Positions 46,850 through 56,600 of a stretch of 64,000 nucleotides of DNA are shown here, piece after piece. Position numbers and translations under genes: made by a program. This stretch comes from Sipunculus nudus (taxonomy: Eukaryota > Annelida > Sipuncula > Golfingiida > Sipunculidae), in the NCBI GenBank assembly GCA_026874595.1, contig CM049315.1:72525416-72589415 (forward strand), in the 5' to 3' direction. The notes under the pieces are model-generated. The model was not told the DNA's origin. It saw only the letters and a list, made by a program, of their open reading frames with translations, and made no database searches. Position 1 is the stretch's first letter. Each line of letters begins with the position of its first letter.

Positions 46850-47056
46850 CAAAATAAAGTATAAAGAAAACTACAAATACACCACCTGACCTTGAGGAGT
46901 TGGCTCTTTACCTGATGTTATCAAATGACACTACCTGCAACACAGTTGCACTCAAGGATTTCCATTTTACAGTGTGGACCAGACCGGACAATTAAACATC
47001 TCAATTGCTTGGAACTGTGCTTCTCCCTTAGATATATAATACTAAATAATTAAGAA
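46850..47056 (-). promoter_or_regulatory. Element C leader between hairpin array and primer-binding site
   Basis: Untranslated; no repeat of the CGCA-centred motif. Nothing coding. Confidence 0.5.
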
Positions 47057-47076
47057 ATATCTCCTTCAGGAGATAT
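47057..47076 (-). promoter_or_regulatory. 8-bp hairpin next to the primer-binding site
   Basis: ATATCTCC-TTCA-GGAGATAT, a perfect 8-bp stem with a 4-base loop (UGAA in element RNA), just downstream of, and touching, the primer-binding site. Confidence 0.7.
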
Positions 47077-47092
47077 CCTGGTCACGGCACCA
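47073..47092 (-). promoter_or_regulatory. Primer-binding site of element C, tRNA-His-like
   Basis: The minus strand reads TGGTGCCGTGACCAGGAT two bases after the LTR end (…CCTTGACA AA). The first 12 bases match the complement of a canonical animal tRNA-His 3' end (TGGTGCCGTGACTCGGAT), and GGAT matches after a two-base mismatch. It would prime minus-strand DNA synthesis. The tRNA assignment relies on remembered tRNA sequence. Confidence 0.7.
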
Positions 47093-47094
47093 TT

Positions 47095-47425
47095 TGTCAA
47101 GGTTTAAACCCCAGGCAATCCTAAGGTACCTTGCCCCCAGGTTCTTCCATCATCAAATAATCAAATACAGCACGTGGATGCACAGTTCCATGCAAACAGA
47201 AACAAGTCAGCAAGTATTTATATTATATTTATTAACAAAAATACACTTATGTAGTATCTTAACGGTGTATAAAATCAGTGGCTCTGGCTTGGTGGCAACA
47301 CGTCAAGGCATATGAATGAAAAGGTCCTGAATGTGTCACGATACCAGTAAAAAATCTGCAAAGATTAGAGAGAAGAGACTTGAGACTTTATATGAGACTT
47401 CTTAAAAAATCTAAGCTACTTTAAT
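47095..47425 (-). repeat. 5' LTR of element C, truncated
   Basis: Starts TGTCAAGGTTTAAACC (plus strand) and matches the 3' LTR for about 330 bases with roughly eight substitutions and one indel, then diverges abruptly after AAGCTACTTTAA. About 930 bases, including all of U3, are missing, so this end has no normal promoter. Confidence 0.9.
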
Positions 47426-47626
47426 GACTTCGAATGTCGCTGCCATGACACTGGCACTGTAAATTTAGAAAGGCCAGGGATGGGGAAAGGGGATATAAGG
47501 GGGGGGGGGGCGGGGCGGGGCTTCTGTCGTAAGGGGCTAAGAAGTGTACTTGCAATACTAATGGCCTTCAAACTTTTCTATTACTTTTCTATTAAATATT
47601 TTTCAAACCTTTCTATTACTTTCCAG
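47426..47626. other. Junction sequence with a G-rich run
   Basis: Non-coding sequence between the truncated LTR and the MADF exon, with a G-rich run (about 47498-47520). No family recognised. The expected upstream MADF exon is not here, so it may have been lost at this junction. Confidence 0.4.
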
Positions 47627-47802
47627 TGCTAACTGTGAAGAATAACATTACATCTTTGAGGACTCAGTACGTCCGAGCAAGGAAGCCCTTAACAAGTGGC
47701 AGTGCCCGCATGAAAAAAACTCAGAGACAATACTGGCTAATAGAGAAGCGATCTTTCCTGAACAATCATACGAAGAAGAGGCCTTCCTCGTCAAACCTAG
47801 AG
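47627..47802 (+). pseudogene. MADF-domain exon of a Harbinger accessory gene
   Basis: The exon is bounded by TTACTTTCCAG and a GTGACT donor. It encodes 'NNITSLRTQYVRARKPLTSG', 'KTQRQYWLIEKRSFLNN' and 'KKRPSSSNLE', the second half of a MADF (Myb/SANT-like) DNA-binding domain. In PIF/Harbinger elements such a protein partners the transposase, binding the element ends and aiding nuclear import. The first half of the domain should lie upstream but is not found. The exon itself has no stop. Confidence 0.7.
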
Positions 47803-48542
47803 GTGACTTTAAACCTTTTCCATTTACTAGTTCAATGTTAGTTTTTCCGATCGTTTTTTGGGAACTATGCGAGAAAGTTATCGATAGTGAAGTCAGTAAT
47901 GAATATCGACAGTTTTTATATGTTGTCTTATTCTTAAAATCATGACATAGCGTCTTATATTATATTTGAAGATTAAAAGAGAAACAAATTCATTAATATT
48001 GTATTGATATCGCTCCCAAAACTCAGTAACCGCGCATGAACCAACTGAAATTATATGAATATAACAGTGCAATTTGCCAAACTTTAGTTAAAATCAATAG
48101 CATGATAGTGACGGTGACAAAGTGACTGTACATATACAAAGACAAAAGATTCAAATATTCAGGATGCCATAAGTTAATTATAAGATTCCCCTGTACTTAA
48201 TACCCTGGAGTTAAATATTTCCTTGTATTCCCCGTTTTCTATCAAATAATATATAGGTTACAACTTACCTGACCCAAATGAAGTGATCACTTTGTTGTCA
48301 CTTGCCTGTGAGAGAAAGTACAGGTACTACATTTTTACCTGGTTTCATTTGTATTTACCTGAGTTATATACTTCAAGTTAACATAAAGCACATATACCTT
48401 ACAGTTATTGCTGAAATTTCTAAAAGACACATTGAATAATTACTTGGTTACTGTTTCTTAAATTGAAAATGGTCAAAAATTATAAAATATGCAAAAATAT
48501 TCTGGACAGTGTCAATCACTGGTCTTACCTAAACAGTGAAGC
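47803..48542. other. Non-coding stretch between MADF exon and transposase tail
   Basis: AT-rich. It would be intron sequence for the plus-strand MADF gene and 3' flank for the minus-strand transposase. No other signal. Confidence 0.5.
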
Positions 48543-49265
48543 CTTAAATCATGTCCAACTGCCATGTCCCTTGACCAGGCATTTGGGGAAGTTCCGGCTG
48601 ATCTCGCCATGGCCCTGTGTGGTTGTTTTGGTCTTCCTCATCAACGCTATCGGGAGGGAAGTAGGTGTCCTCTGCTTTAGAAAGAGGAAATTATGAAGCG
48701 CGCAGCTTGCATGCGCGATCTTATGCACCGTGTCCGGCTAAAGCGAAATTTTGGTGTGAAATACGCGGAAGCGATTAGCTACAATTGCAAACGCATTTCC
48801 ACCACTCAGCGTGCCCGGGACAATCTGTAATTGAAAACTCTTTCTCTAACCTCCAAATGTCTCCTTGGATATGGTTTCATCAGACATGTCCGTAATGAAA
48901 ATGCCTCATCACCCACAAACATATATGGACAAGGTTCATGTGTTCCAGGAAGGGCTGATGGTTATGGGATGTTCAACATCCCTTCACTAAGTGCAAAATT
49001 AAGGGAGCATTGGCCAAACACTCCGCCATCGGAAACACGACCATTCGAACCAGCGTCCACATAAAGGAACTTGTACGAACTGTCAACCGCAGCATGGAGA
49101 ATGAAGCTGAAGCAGTTCTTGTAATAAAAAAAACTGTGACCCACTCAGTTTTGGTGCTTTTATATTCACATGTTTGCCATATATGGCTCCCAAACAATTT
49201 GGGAAATTCCAAATTCTCATAAATCCTTCGGCCACCCTGACCCATAGCTCCTCGGTATTTGGACA
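48543..49265 (-). pseudogene. HARBI1-like transposase, catalytic last exon
   Basis: The minus-strand exon begins after CTCTCTTCAG at 49265 and ends at a stop near 48543. In order across shifting frames: 'CPNTEELWVRVAEGF', 'IWNFPNCLGAIYGKHVNIKA', 'YKFLYVDAGSNGRVSDGGVF', 'PYMFVGDEAFSLRTCLMKPY', 'FNYRLSRAR*VVE', 'VANRFRVFHTKIS', 'HASCALHNF', 'PPDSVDEEDQNNHTG'. This is the DDE nuclease of PIF/Harbinger transposases. The first catalytic Asp is replaced (GAIYGKH instead of GAIDGKH); the second (VSDGG) and the Glu (VVE) remain. Several frameshifts and stops. The exon sits wholly inside an intron of the opposite-strand MADF gene. Confidence 0.9.
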
Positions 49266-49462
49266 CTGAAGAGAGTATTTTAGAAGTGAAAGAAAGAACA
49301 ATGAATTATGTATAATTATTTGATATCTGTATACAACATTTTAATATATAGTATTTTGAACTTTACATTGGTAAGAATAAAGGTATCAACTGCACTTCAC
49401 CACATGGGCACAATTTGCATGATGAAACATCTCTATAATCTTTTTCGTTGTTGTTTGCACAG

Positions 49463-49775
49463 GCAAGTATCACAACCCCACCGGAAGATTGTAATTCTGA
49501 TGACGACAGTGTGGAAGGCACTGCCAGCGAGAAAGACCATGTTTTGCCAGAAGAGGTCAGTACCAAAACGAAAAAGAACCTCTAAAGAACCAGAGAAAAG
49601 GAAAAAATGATGCACGAGATGCCGCGGAAATAGCTATACTGAAAGAAATTGCCGAGACTCTAAAGAAACCAACCCACCAGCCCCGTGGGATGGATGAAGA
49701 TGACAAGATGATGCTGTGTTTTGCAAAGCTTTACTCAGAGAAATTCGACAGATACCTGACCAATGAACAAAGGTG
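49463..49775 (+). pseudogene. C-terminal exon of the Harbinger MADF accessory gene
   Basis: Begins after TTGTTTGCACAG and ends at a TGA at 49773-49775. It encodes an acidic 'TTPPEDCNSDDDSVEGTAS', a basic patch, then after a one-base shift in an A-rich run near 49575 'GKNDARDAAEIAILKEIAE' and 'DEDDKMMLCFAKLYSEKF', resembling the BESS-like end of MADF proteins. It lies within the intron that separates transposase exons 2 and 3 on the other strand. Assigned to the same gene as 47627-47802 by composition and order, not by proof of splicing. Confidence 0.6.
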
Positions 49776-50480
49776 ATGCTCAAGTACAATATGTTTTCTC
49801 TGCTGATGAGCATGTTCCTAACCAGTGAAACCATTCCTAACAATTCGTCCTATATTCTAACATGATAAGGCAGGAACACAGGTTAACAGAATTTAATCAG
49901 GTGAACATGCCATTTGTTGGACAAACCACAAGTGCTACCCTGCCTAAAGACTCAGTGAACAGTCCTCAAAATAGCACTAATGTAGGTCTGCCTGAAGAAT
50001 CAACCAGCCACCGCCTACTTTCGTTGTAGGCGAAGAAAATGTTTTTGGAGTACAGTGGAATTATGATAATTCAATGAAATACACATACCATTCATTTTGC
50101 TCTTTTTTAAATTTGAATTGATAGATATAATGTGTCAGCTAACGCTTTTCATACGCGTTGAAGAGCTTCGCATAGGTCAAAATGTCTATGTCCCTATGCA
50201 TCGTTTTAACAAAATGGACCTGGCTTATTTTCTAGTACAGCTATGACTATATTTTTAAAAATATTATATCTGTATTAATTTTAATCACTCATATGAAATA
50301 TTACCGTATATTGGTTTACCTTATAACAAGGGCACCGCAAAGCGGAGCATCCCCTCGCATGGAAGCATAATGATATAGGGTGTATTACGCAAGTTTTAAA
50401 ATGAGGTGGAGAGGTGTGTGAGCTTGAGCTTTGATGTCAAACTCAATACGTTGTACGTGTATCGGTGTGTGAGGCATATG
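49776..50480. other. Non-coding stretch
   Basis: No coding family. From about 50330 (CAAGGGCACCGCAAAGCGGA) it takes the character of a dispersed repeat that continues into the 146-bp units. Confidence 0.45.
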
Positions 50481-51180
50481 TGCGAGATGAAAGGTTTTGG
50501 TTAAACGGTTTGGCTTGAAATTGGTCCACAAGCTTTTTCAAAAGGTGAGTGCTGTGGCCGTTACCTTTGACCCTGTGACCGCAAAATCGAGAGGTTTCTT
50601 CATCCATGGGTGGGTGAGCCATGTGTCCAAGATGAAAGGTTTAGGTCAAACGGTTTGGCTTGAATTCGATCCACAAGCTTTTTTCGAGAAGTGAGTCCTG
50701 TGGCCGTGACCTTTGACCCCGTGACCTCAAAATCGACAGGTTTCTTCATCAATGGGTGGGTAAGCCATATGTGCGAGATGAAAGGTTTCAGGCAAACAGG
50801 TTGGCTTGAAATTGATCCACAAGCTTTTTCAAGAAGTGGGTGCTGTGGCCGTGACCTTTGACCCCATGACCTCAAAATCAATAGGTTTCTTCATTTATGG
50901 ATGGGTGAGCCATATGTGCGAGATGAAAGTTTTAGGTCAAACAGTTTGGCTTGAAATTGATCAACAAGCTTTTCAAGAAGTGGTTGCTGTGGCAATGACC
51001 TTTGACCCCGTGAACTCAAAATCGATAGGTTTCTTCATCCATGGGTGGGTAAGCCATATGTGCGAGATGAAAGGTTTTGGGCAAACGGTTTGGCTTGAAA
51101 TTGATCCACAAAGCAATTTCGGACGGACAGATGGACAGACGGAAGGACTGGCAGACGGACGGACGCACGAACGGAGGCGT
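50481..51180. repeat. 146-bp tandem repeat with TGACCTTTGACCC motif in each unit
   Basis: At least four full units with starts of the TGACCTTTGACC motif near 50560 (variant TTACC), 50707, 50852 and 50996. Each unit also contains AAATTGATCCACAAGCTTTT, GGTTTCTTCAT and GAGCCATATGTGCGAGATGA. It ends in a GGACGGACAGATGGACAGAC-type tract at about 51120-51170. Frames across it are periodic artefacts. Confidence 0.9.
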
Positions 51181-51209
51181 TAATATATCCCTTCGTTTTA
51201 CTATATAAC

Positions 51210-51335
51210 TTCGTTTTTAACGCAACATCAATTATAGCCTGACATGTTTCAGAAACAATATTTCCAATGGTTGAGGCATGGACTCTGTAGAGGAACGCAA
51301 GGCTGCGATATGTTTCCCCCGCAAGATCATAGTCA
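51210..51335 (-). pseudogene. HARBI1-like transposase, second exon
   Basis: The minus strand reads 'GETYRSLAFLYRVHASTIG' and 'IVSETCQAIIDVALKTK', the helix-turn-helix-like region of HARBI1 transposases that follows 'RFLATG'. The 146-bp repeat array begins immediately downstream, so the downstream splice site may have been displaced. The exon is open. Confidence 0.75.
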
Positions 51336-51972
51336 TATATAAATTTTCCCCAATTAAAATTATTAAAATGAAAAAAGCATTTAAATATCAACTAAAAGTG
51401 TAGTGCGCAAATCAAGCGATAATCTAGATTGCGTGCAGCCTCTGCAACCACGTCTGAAACCTGATGAACTATTCGTTAGCACAAGAAATTAATAAATGAA
51501 ATCCGAGATAAATTTTCCATGGCATTCCAACCCGATGGTTGTGTCTCTTATAACCTCTGTCCAATGTAATATACGTTTTACCAAAGAATTACTTCGTAGA
51601 GGTAGACTGGTGATTCAGATATATGTAGGCCTACTTCCAAAATTTGATGGAATGTACCCACATGCTGTTACCCTAACAATCCACGAATTTCATTAGAATC
51701 TCTTGAAAGTTGTTGCAATAGATACAATCCAATTATCCCACTAATCCAATAGAATAATTATTTTAACCTCCCTGCTGAGGCATTAACCTTATTGGGATTT
51801 GAAAGTATTTCTGCTTCTCTCGGCGAGGGTTTGGGCACAGGGCACCTCAATCCACGGTCTGCTTTTTCTTTTAATCATAGGTAATTTTTATGGACAGCTC
51901 AAGTTGAATAACCTGTGAAATGCAAAAGGATAAAGAACTCTCAATTTATTTTTCAGTTTAAGTGATATTTAC
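51336..51972. other. Intron-like stretch between transposase exons 1 and 2
   Basis: AT-rich and without recognised coding content. On the minus strand it is bounded by a GTAAAT donor at 51972. Confidence 0.45.
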
Positions 51973-52131
51973 CTGTAGCCAAGAACCGCAATGTTATAGA
52001 TAGCCGCTCCTCCGCATTCTCTCATTGTGGTACTCTTTTTTTCAGTACTGGAACCACCTTTTCACAAAGAAACTCGAAGCTGTCAGTATTCAAACGTAAC
52101 ATTGATCTCAATGACTCCTTGTCATTCAGTT
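51973..52131 (-). pseudogene. HARBI1-like transposase, N-terminal exon
   Basis: On the minus strand 'LNDKESLRSMLRLNTDSFEF', 'CEKVVPVLKKRVPQ', a stop, then 'ENAEERLSITLRFLATG' up to a GTAAAT donor at 51972. This is the start of PIF/Harbinger transposases ('...FRMDTxTFExLL...ERLAITLRFLATG'). It continues in sense into the exon at 51335. The start codon was not found. Confidence 0.8.
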
Positions 52132-52149
52132 AAAATTCTCTTTGAAGAT

Positions 52150-52330
52150 TTTTAATTGCTCCTTGTTCAAGATGTTTGGCAACGCATGCGGAAACGTACC
52201 ATATTGTAGCGGTGAAATAGAGTGAAAAACTAAAAACGCACTGACAAACGTATCTAATGGACACACACACAATATCCTTATATATATATATATACGTATC
52301 CGCACATGCACCGGTGTACATCGACAGAGT
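52150..52330 (-). repeat. Fragment of a GCGGATACG MITE family
   Basis: Inverted relative to the copy at 59682-59985. It shares GTGCGGATACGTAT, a GTGTGTGT.CCATTA block, TTTGTCAGTGCGTTTTTAG, TTTCACTC and GGTACGTTTC in the same order. It contains a short TA run. Confidence 0.7.
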
Positions 52331-52419
52331 TGAGTATCGATGGCATTATACATAACGACACACTGCCAAAAAAAGAAAAAAAAACGGCCAAGATGTTTTT
52401 CCTGTTACCATATAAAAAA

Positions 52420-52659
52420 AATATATAAACTTATTTATTTTACATGGATTGTACAAATAGTTATTATAACTAATCGAGGCACTCTCCATGGCTCCGGTGA
52501 TGGCGTTCGGTAGTCTGCAGAGGTGGAGGAAACCAGAGTACCCGGAGAAAACCACCGGCCTTGGAAGGGCAACTACAACCCACTCTCATAGCCACGCCGG
52601 GGATCGAACCCGGGTTGCCAGCGGAGATAGCCAAGCGTTTTACCACTCAGCTGTCCTAG
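52420..52659 (-). repeat. tRNA-derived SINE, copy 1
   Basis: On the minus strand a Pol III A box (AGCTGAGTGGTAAAACGCTT, 52652-52633) and B box (GGGTTCGATCCCCGG, about 52614-52600) form a tRNA-like head. A core follows with GGTTTTCTCCGGGTACTCTG and GTTTCCTCC, of a type present in SINEs of many fish and marine invertebrates. The tail is AT-rich (TTTGTACAATCCATGTAAAA). It would be transcribed by Pol III and mobilised by a partner LINE. Confidence 0.85.
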
Positions 52660-52879
52660 TACATACAAAAATAATCCCCTTCATTTTAAGGAACAATCAA
52701 GTTGAGAATTCATTAGCCTCTTAATATATACTTATATAGTGTATATTTCAATCGTTAAGAAGTAACATTTGGTGAACATCGCAAATTTCGCCGGTTCCAC
52801 ATGGTCTCCATGAGCAACGCAAATTTACGTGCCGGGACATTAGAGATTTTTCATTCCGCACATCAGGAATCTTAGCTTT

Positions 52880-53270
52880 TTAGCTATGTCACATGGCAGG
52901 CTAGCCGTTTAGGCGAGCCCGCCATGATTGACGCAAGCCTAGCAAATCTCATTGCTTGCTTTACATTTCATTGGGCTATAACTGATTTGTCCCACATGCT
53001 CCGCCTCCTTGGTCGTAGATCACGCGTGTCACTTTTTTTTGCTACGCCCCAGTTCTTCGCCATATTTGGAAAGTCGCCATGCAACTTCACTTGCATGGTC
53101 ACTTTTCATGTCCCTGTGATGCAAGCAGATTTGAACGTACAGTAAGAAAAAAGGAAAATACGCCACATGTATTTTCATTGCGGGCTCGCTTAAACGGCTC
53201 GCCTGCCATGTGACACAAGCCTCGCAAACCTCACGGCTTGTATAACATTTCATTGGGCTTTAACCTATAC
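52880..53270. repeat. Foldback repeat with both inverted and direct internal copies
   Basis: CACATGGCAGGCTAGCCGTT..GGCGAGCCCGC at 52888-52926 is inverted at 53176-53215. A following segment (CAAGCCTAGCAAATCTCATT...CATTTCATTGGGCT) at 52933-52983 recurs in direct orientation at 53214-53265. No coding sequence. Confidence 0.75.
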
Positions 53271-53317
53271 ATGTGTAATGTTGTGTAGATTCAGGGTCCT
53301 TTGAATGATCACACACC

Positions 53318-53440
53318 AGTACGAGTGTACTCTCCCTTCAGGGCATTGAAATTAACAACACTCGCCGGACTCGGCTTGTACATTTCAGTGTCACAGCTGA
53401 TCTTGTTTACTCGATCCTGCTTTCAAGGTTGGCTACATTG
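53318..53440 (-). repeat. Left arm of a widely spaced inverted repeat (about 115 bp)
   Basis: The minus-strand sequence matches 59505-59620 on the plus strand with about 85-90% identity by eye, including ACTGAAATGTACAAGCCGAG and GTGTTGTTAATTTCA. Confidence 0.8.
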
Positions 53441-53600
53441 ATGATTGATTTTTAAAAGAATATTTGCAATCTCATACACGTATTCCAGAAAAATTCCTTT
53501 AAACACTGCAAATGTTCCCCCTAACATTTCAACATTATATTTTTGGATAAAATCTTGAACATTTAGTGTCATTTTTTCCCATGAAGAACAATAAAAATTG

Positions 53601-53606
<6 letters not shown>

Positions 53607-53637
<31 letters not shown>
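53607..53637. repeat. (TA)n microsatellite
   Basis: About 30 bases of TA dinucleotides. Confidence 0.95.
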
Positions 53638-53640
<3 letters not shown>

Positions 53641-56600
53641 ACGCCTAGACAAAATAACCATTGATTTAGCAGCAGTAAAAAACAGAGGACAAAAAGGATA
53701 AAGGAAGAGAAGTCACAAGAAACTCGCGATTCACAGAGAGGCCCAATGAAACATCAATAACCTCCCAAAAAGTGCACGGAAATTAAGCTCCAATCAGACT
53801 AACAGAGTAAATCCTGATTAATATTAGAACAAAGTGAATAAGTGATCACCAAACTAATAATCATTATCCTGAAGAATAGACAGTAGAAATATACTTCAAA
53901 GTAAAAACATTTTGTCATGTACCATCAGTTACACGAATATTCCAAATGTTATAATCTAAATAATTTATAATCCCCGCAGAAAAAAATGGCTGAAAAGCTC
54001 GAGCCTTGATTAATATTGTATACATATCCACGTTAATTTAACTGTATTCAATATAAAAAAATTGTCAATTTTACATTATATTTAACACGCAAAACAAGCG
54101 GTCAATAATGAGTGGATGACAAAACTGGTTAAAGACAAATTAATTAAAGAAAAAAGAAACCCACGAGTGTTGCCTAAAATCTGTTACATAAGAATTCTCT
54201 TTGTGATTACTCTGACAATTTTAAAGAAAAGTAATATATGTCTGATGTAATGTCCTCGCGTCTACAGACACGAAAAGTAAAATATATTGGACAAAGTCAA
54301 AGGCCTTGAAAAAGTCCATGAAATAAAACGGTCACCGTCATGTTCTCCCTGATACCCTTTCGCTAAATGTTGTTTCGAATCTGTTCCTAGTAGGCACTGT
54401 GGGGCGGCCAGGACTACTTCTCTCAACTGTCAAACTTTAAAATCATTTTTTTTTCGTTACATTTGCAGGAAATATTTTGTATGTATTTCACATGAGTACA
54501 CTTAAAATATATTACTTATACAGTGAAGTCCTTACAACATTTTTGTGTTATTTTCCTAGAAACAGTTCTTACCGAAAATATTGGACCCGAATACATTAAC
54601 CTCTTTACTACATTTTTACCAACGCGGCTGGTGTATTTAGAAGACGCAGTGCATTGTTGGGGTAAGAATTTGAAGAACATAATCCCTAATCAGCAGAGTC
54701 GTACCCGCGCGAGTGTCGGTCTGCACAGCAGTTTGTATGGATGATGTAATATCCAAGCGATCGAGGAAACGAATGGTAAAATATAATGACAGACAAGGCC
54801 AAAAGGCTTCAAAAAGTCCAAATATGACATTCGTCAATTGTTACTCTCATGAAGTGAATGCATTATCCGATCATTGACACACCAAAATGTGTAGTGTGAA
54901 CGCGTCCGAGACATTTAATTCAATCGCACCAGTCCGCGTAGAATAAGTGCATATACGTGAGTCATTGGATTGGTTCAATTATCTTGTTCTGTGAAAGCGT
55001 CGCCAAATACACTTGATAGTATGACGATGCTGTAAACCCTTTCTTGTTTCGTGTAGCGTAAAATTTCTCCCTGACAAAAATTATTCAGTTCTACTTAAGC
55101 ACCTAAAGCCCCAGTCTTGATCCACTGTAGCTATAACTTTAGCTCAGAGTACCTTTAGTCAACCCTTCTTCATAAATCATTTATATTCATAAATAACTGA
55201 TTTAAATATTTCGATTATCTCTCATCATGATTTCTCTTCTTGGCCTTTCTATTACGGTCGGTGGCCATTTTTGCCCCCCCCCCCCAACCCATGTTATAAA
55301 CACGTGAATATCAACAAAAGGCACCACCTTTACCCCATGGGATTGGCTCATTTTTTATGAAAGGTTCCATAGATTATGTTTATTTGACAGAGGTAAGATA
55401 TAGAAGTCGATCTCGTTAACTTTGTCTTGCTTAACGTTAATTAAGCATCGAATGGTTTGTACAATGCCCACGTGGAATTTTTTTTCATTGAAATTTTATC
55501 TCGAGATAAATTTTTTTTTCTGTGTCCTAAATCAGCCACCGTAACCCCCCCCCCCCCCCTTAAGAAAGCCAACAACCGCTCTTCCATTAAGAGCATATTG
55601 GGACTCTCATGAACGTCCATCATGGGCAACCAAATGATTTAAAAGCAGAATAATCTAAATATTTTTTTTTTAAAAGTCATATACTATATACTGTCACATT
55701 TAATTTGAAATAAGAAAAAGTATTACATGATTAGTAATTTATTTTTTGAGAGCATAATTCAACTTTTGCTACATTGGAACACAAGATAATGAATTTTCTT
55801 CGTGACTTTGATCATCTATGAAGCGCTCTCACGTTTTGGATCTTTCCAAGGCATTTGATATTGTCTATCATTATATTTCAGGTCATCCATAAAATATTGT
55901 ACTACGGATTTACCGAATCAATTATCTTTTGCAACTGAAGACCGACCATATAAAGATATATAATAAAATAAACAATCCATATATAATAAAGTTTATCTTG
56001 CTTATAATTATTATATCAGACTCAATGTGTGCGTGGCAGGATAAACACATATATATAAAACTCACACCAGTTAGATTCTATGCCATCTGTATTCGTATTA
56101 AAATTTTGCTAAAAGTTTCCTTTTCATCAGCACATCCAAAGGTAAAATCTGGTACAATTTGATGAATACTGCATCTTTAGCTCAGTACTGAGCTATGTTT
56201 TTATTATATTATTTTTTTTCTGATTTCTTCTATTTGATTTACTAAGAGGAGAAGGATAAAAGGAATTTAGCTATCATGTCTCGTATCAAATTTTGAGCTT
56301 GATATATCTGCGAAGAATGGTAAGGATTTGATAAAATGATATTAAATTTTACGTTCATCTTAACTTTTATGTAAACCTTTGTCAGTGAAACTCGGAAATA
56401 TCAGATTGTAGTGCTTAAATTTAATAAACATGTAATAATTACATGTATTTGAACACCATGCATGTTTCAACGTAAAATCGTATCTATAGATTATTTACAC
56501 TACATGCGTGCATGACAGAATACACAAATATGTAGAAGCTCACACCTATTTACTGTATAGATTCTATGCTTCTTTTGCAACAAGATTATGGGTTTCACAC

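Noticed and set aside
50497-51183. Periodic frames with repeated 'VAVTFDPVT' peptides as a repeat protein
   Set aside because: The period follows the 146-bp DNA repeat, frames shift between units, and the same sequence type is known as a dispersed non-coding repeat.
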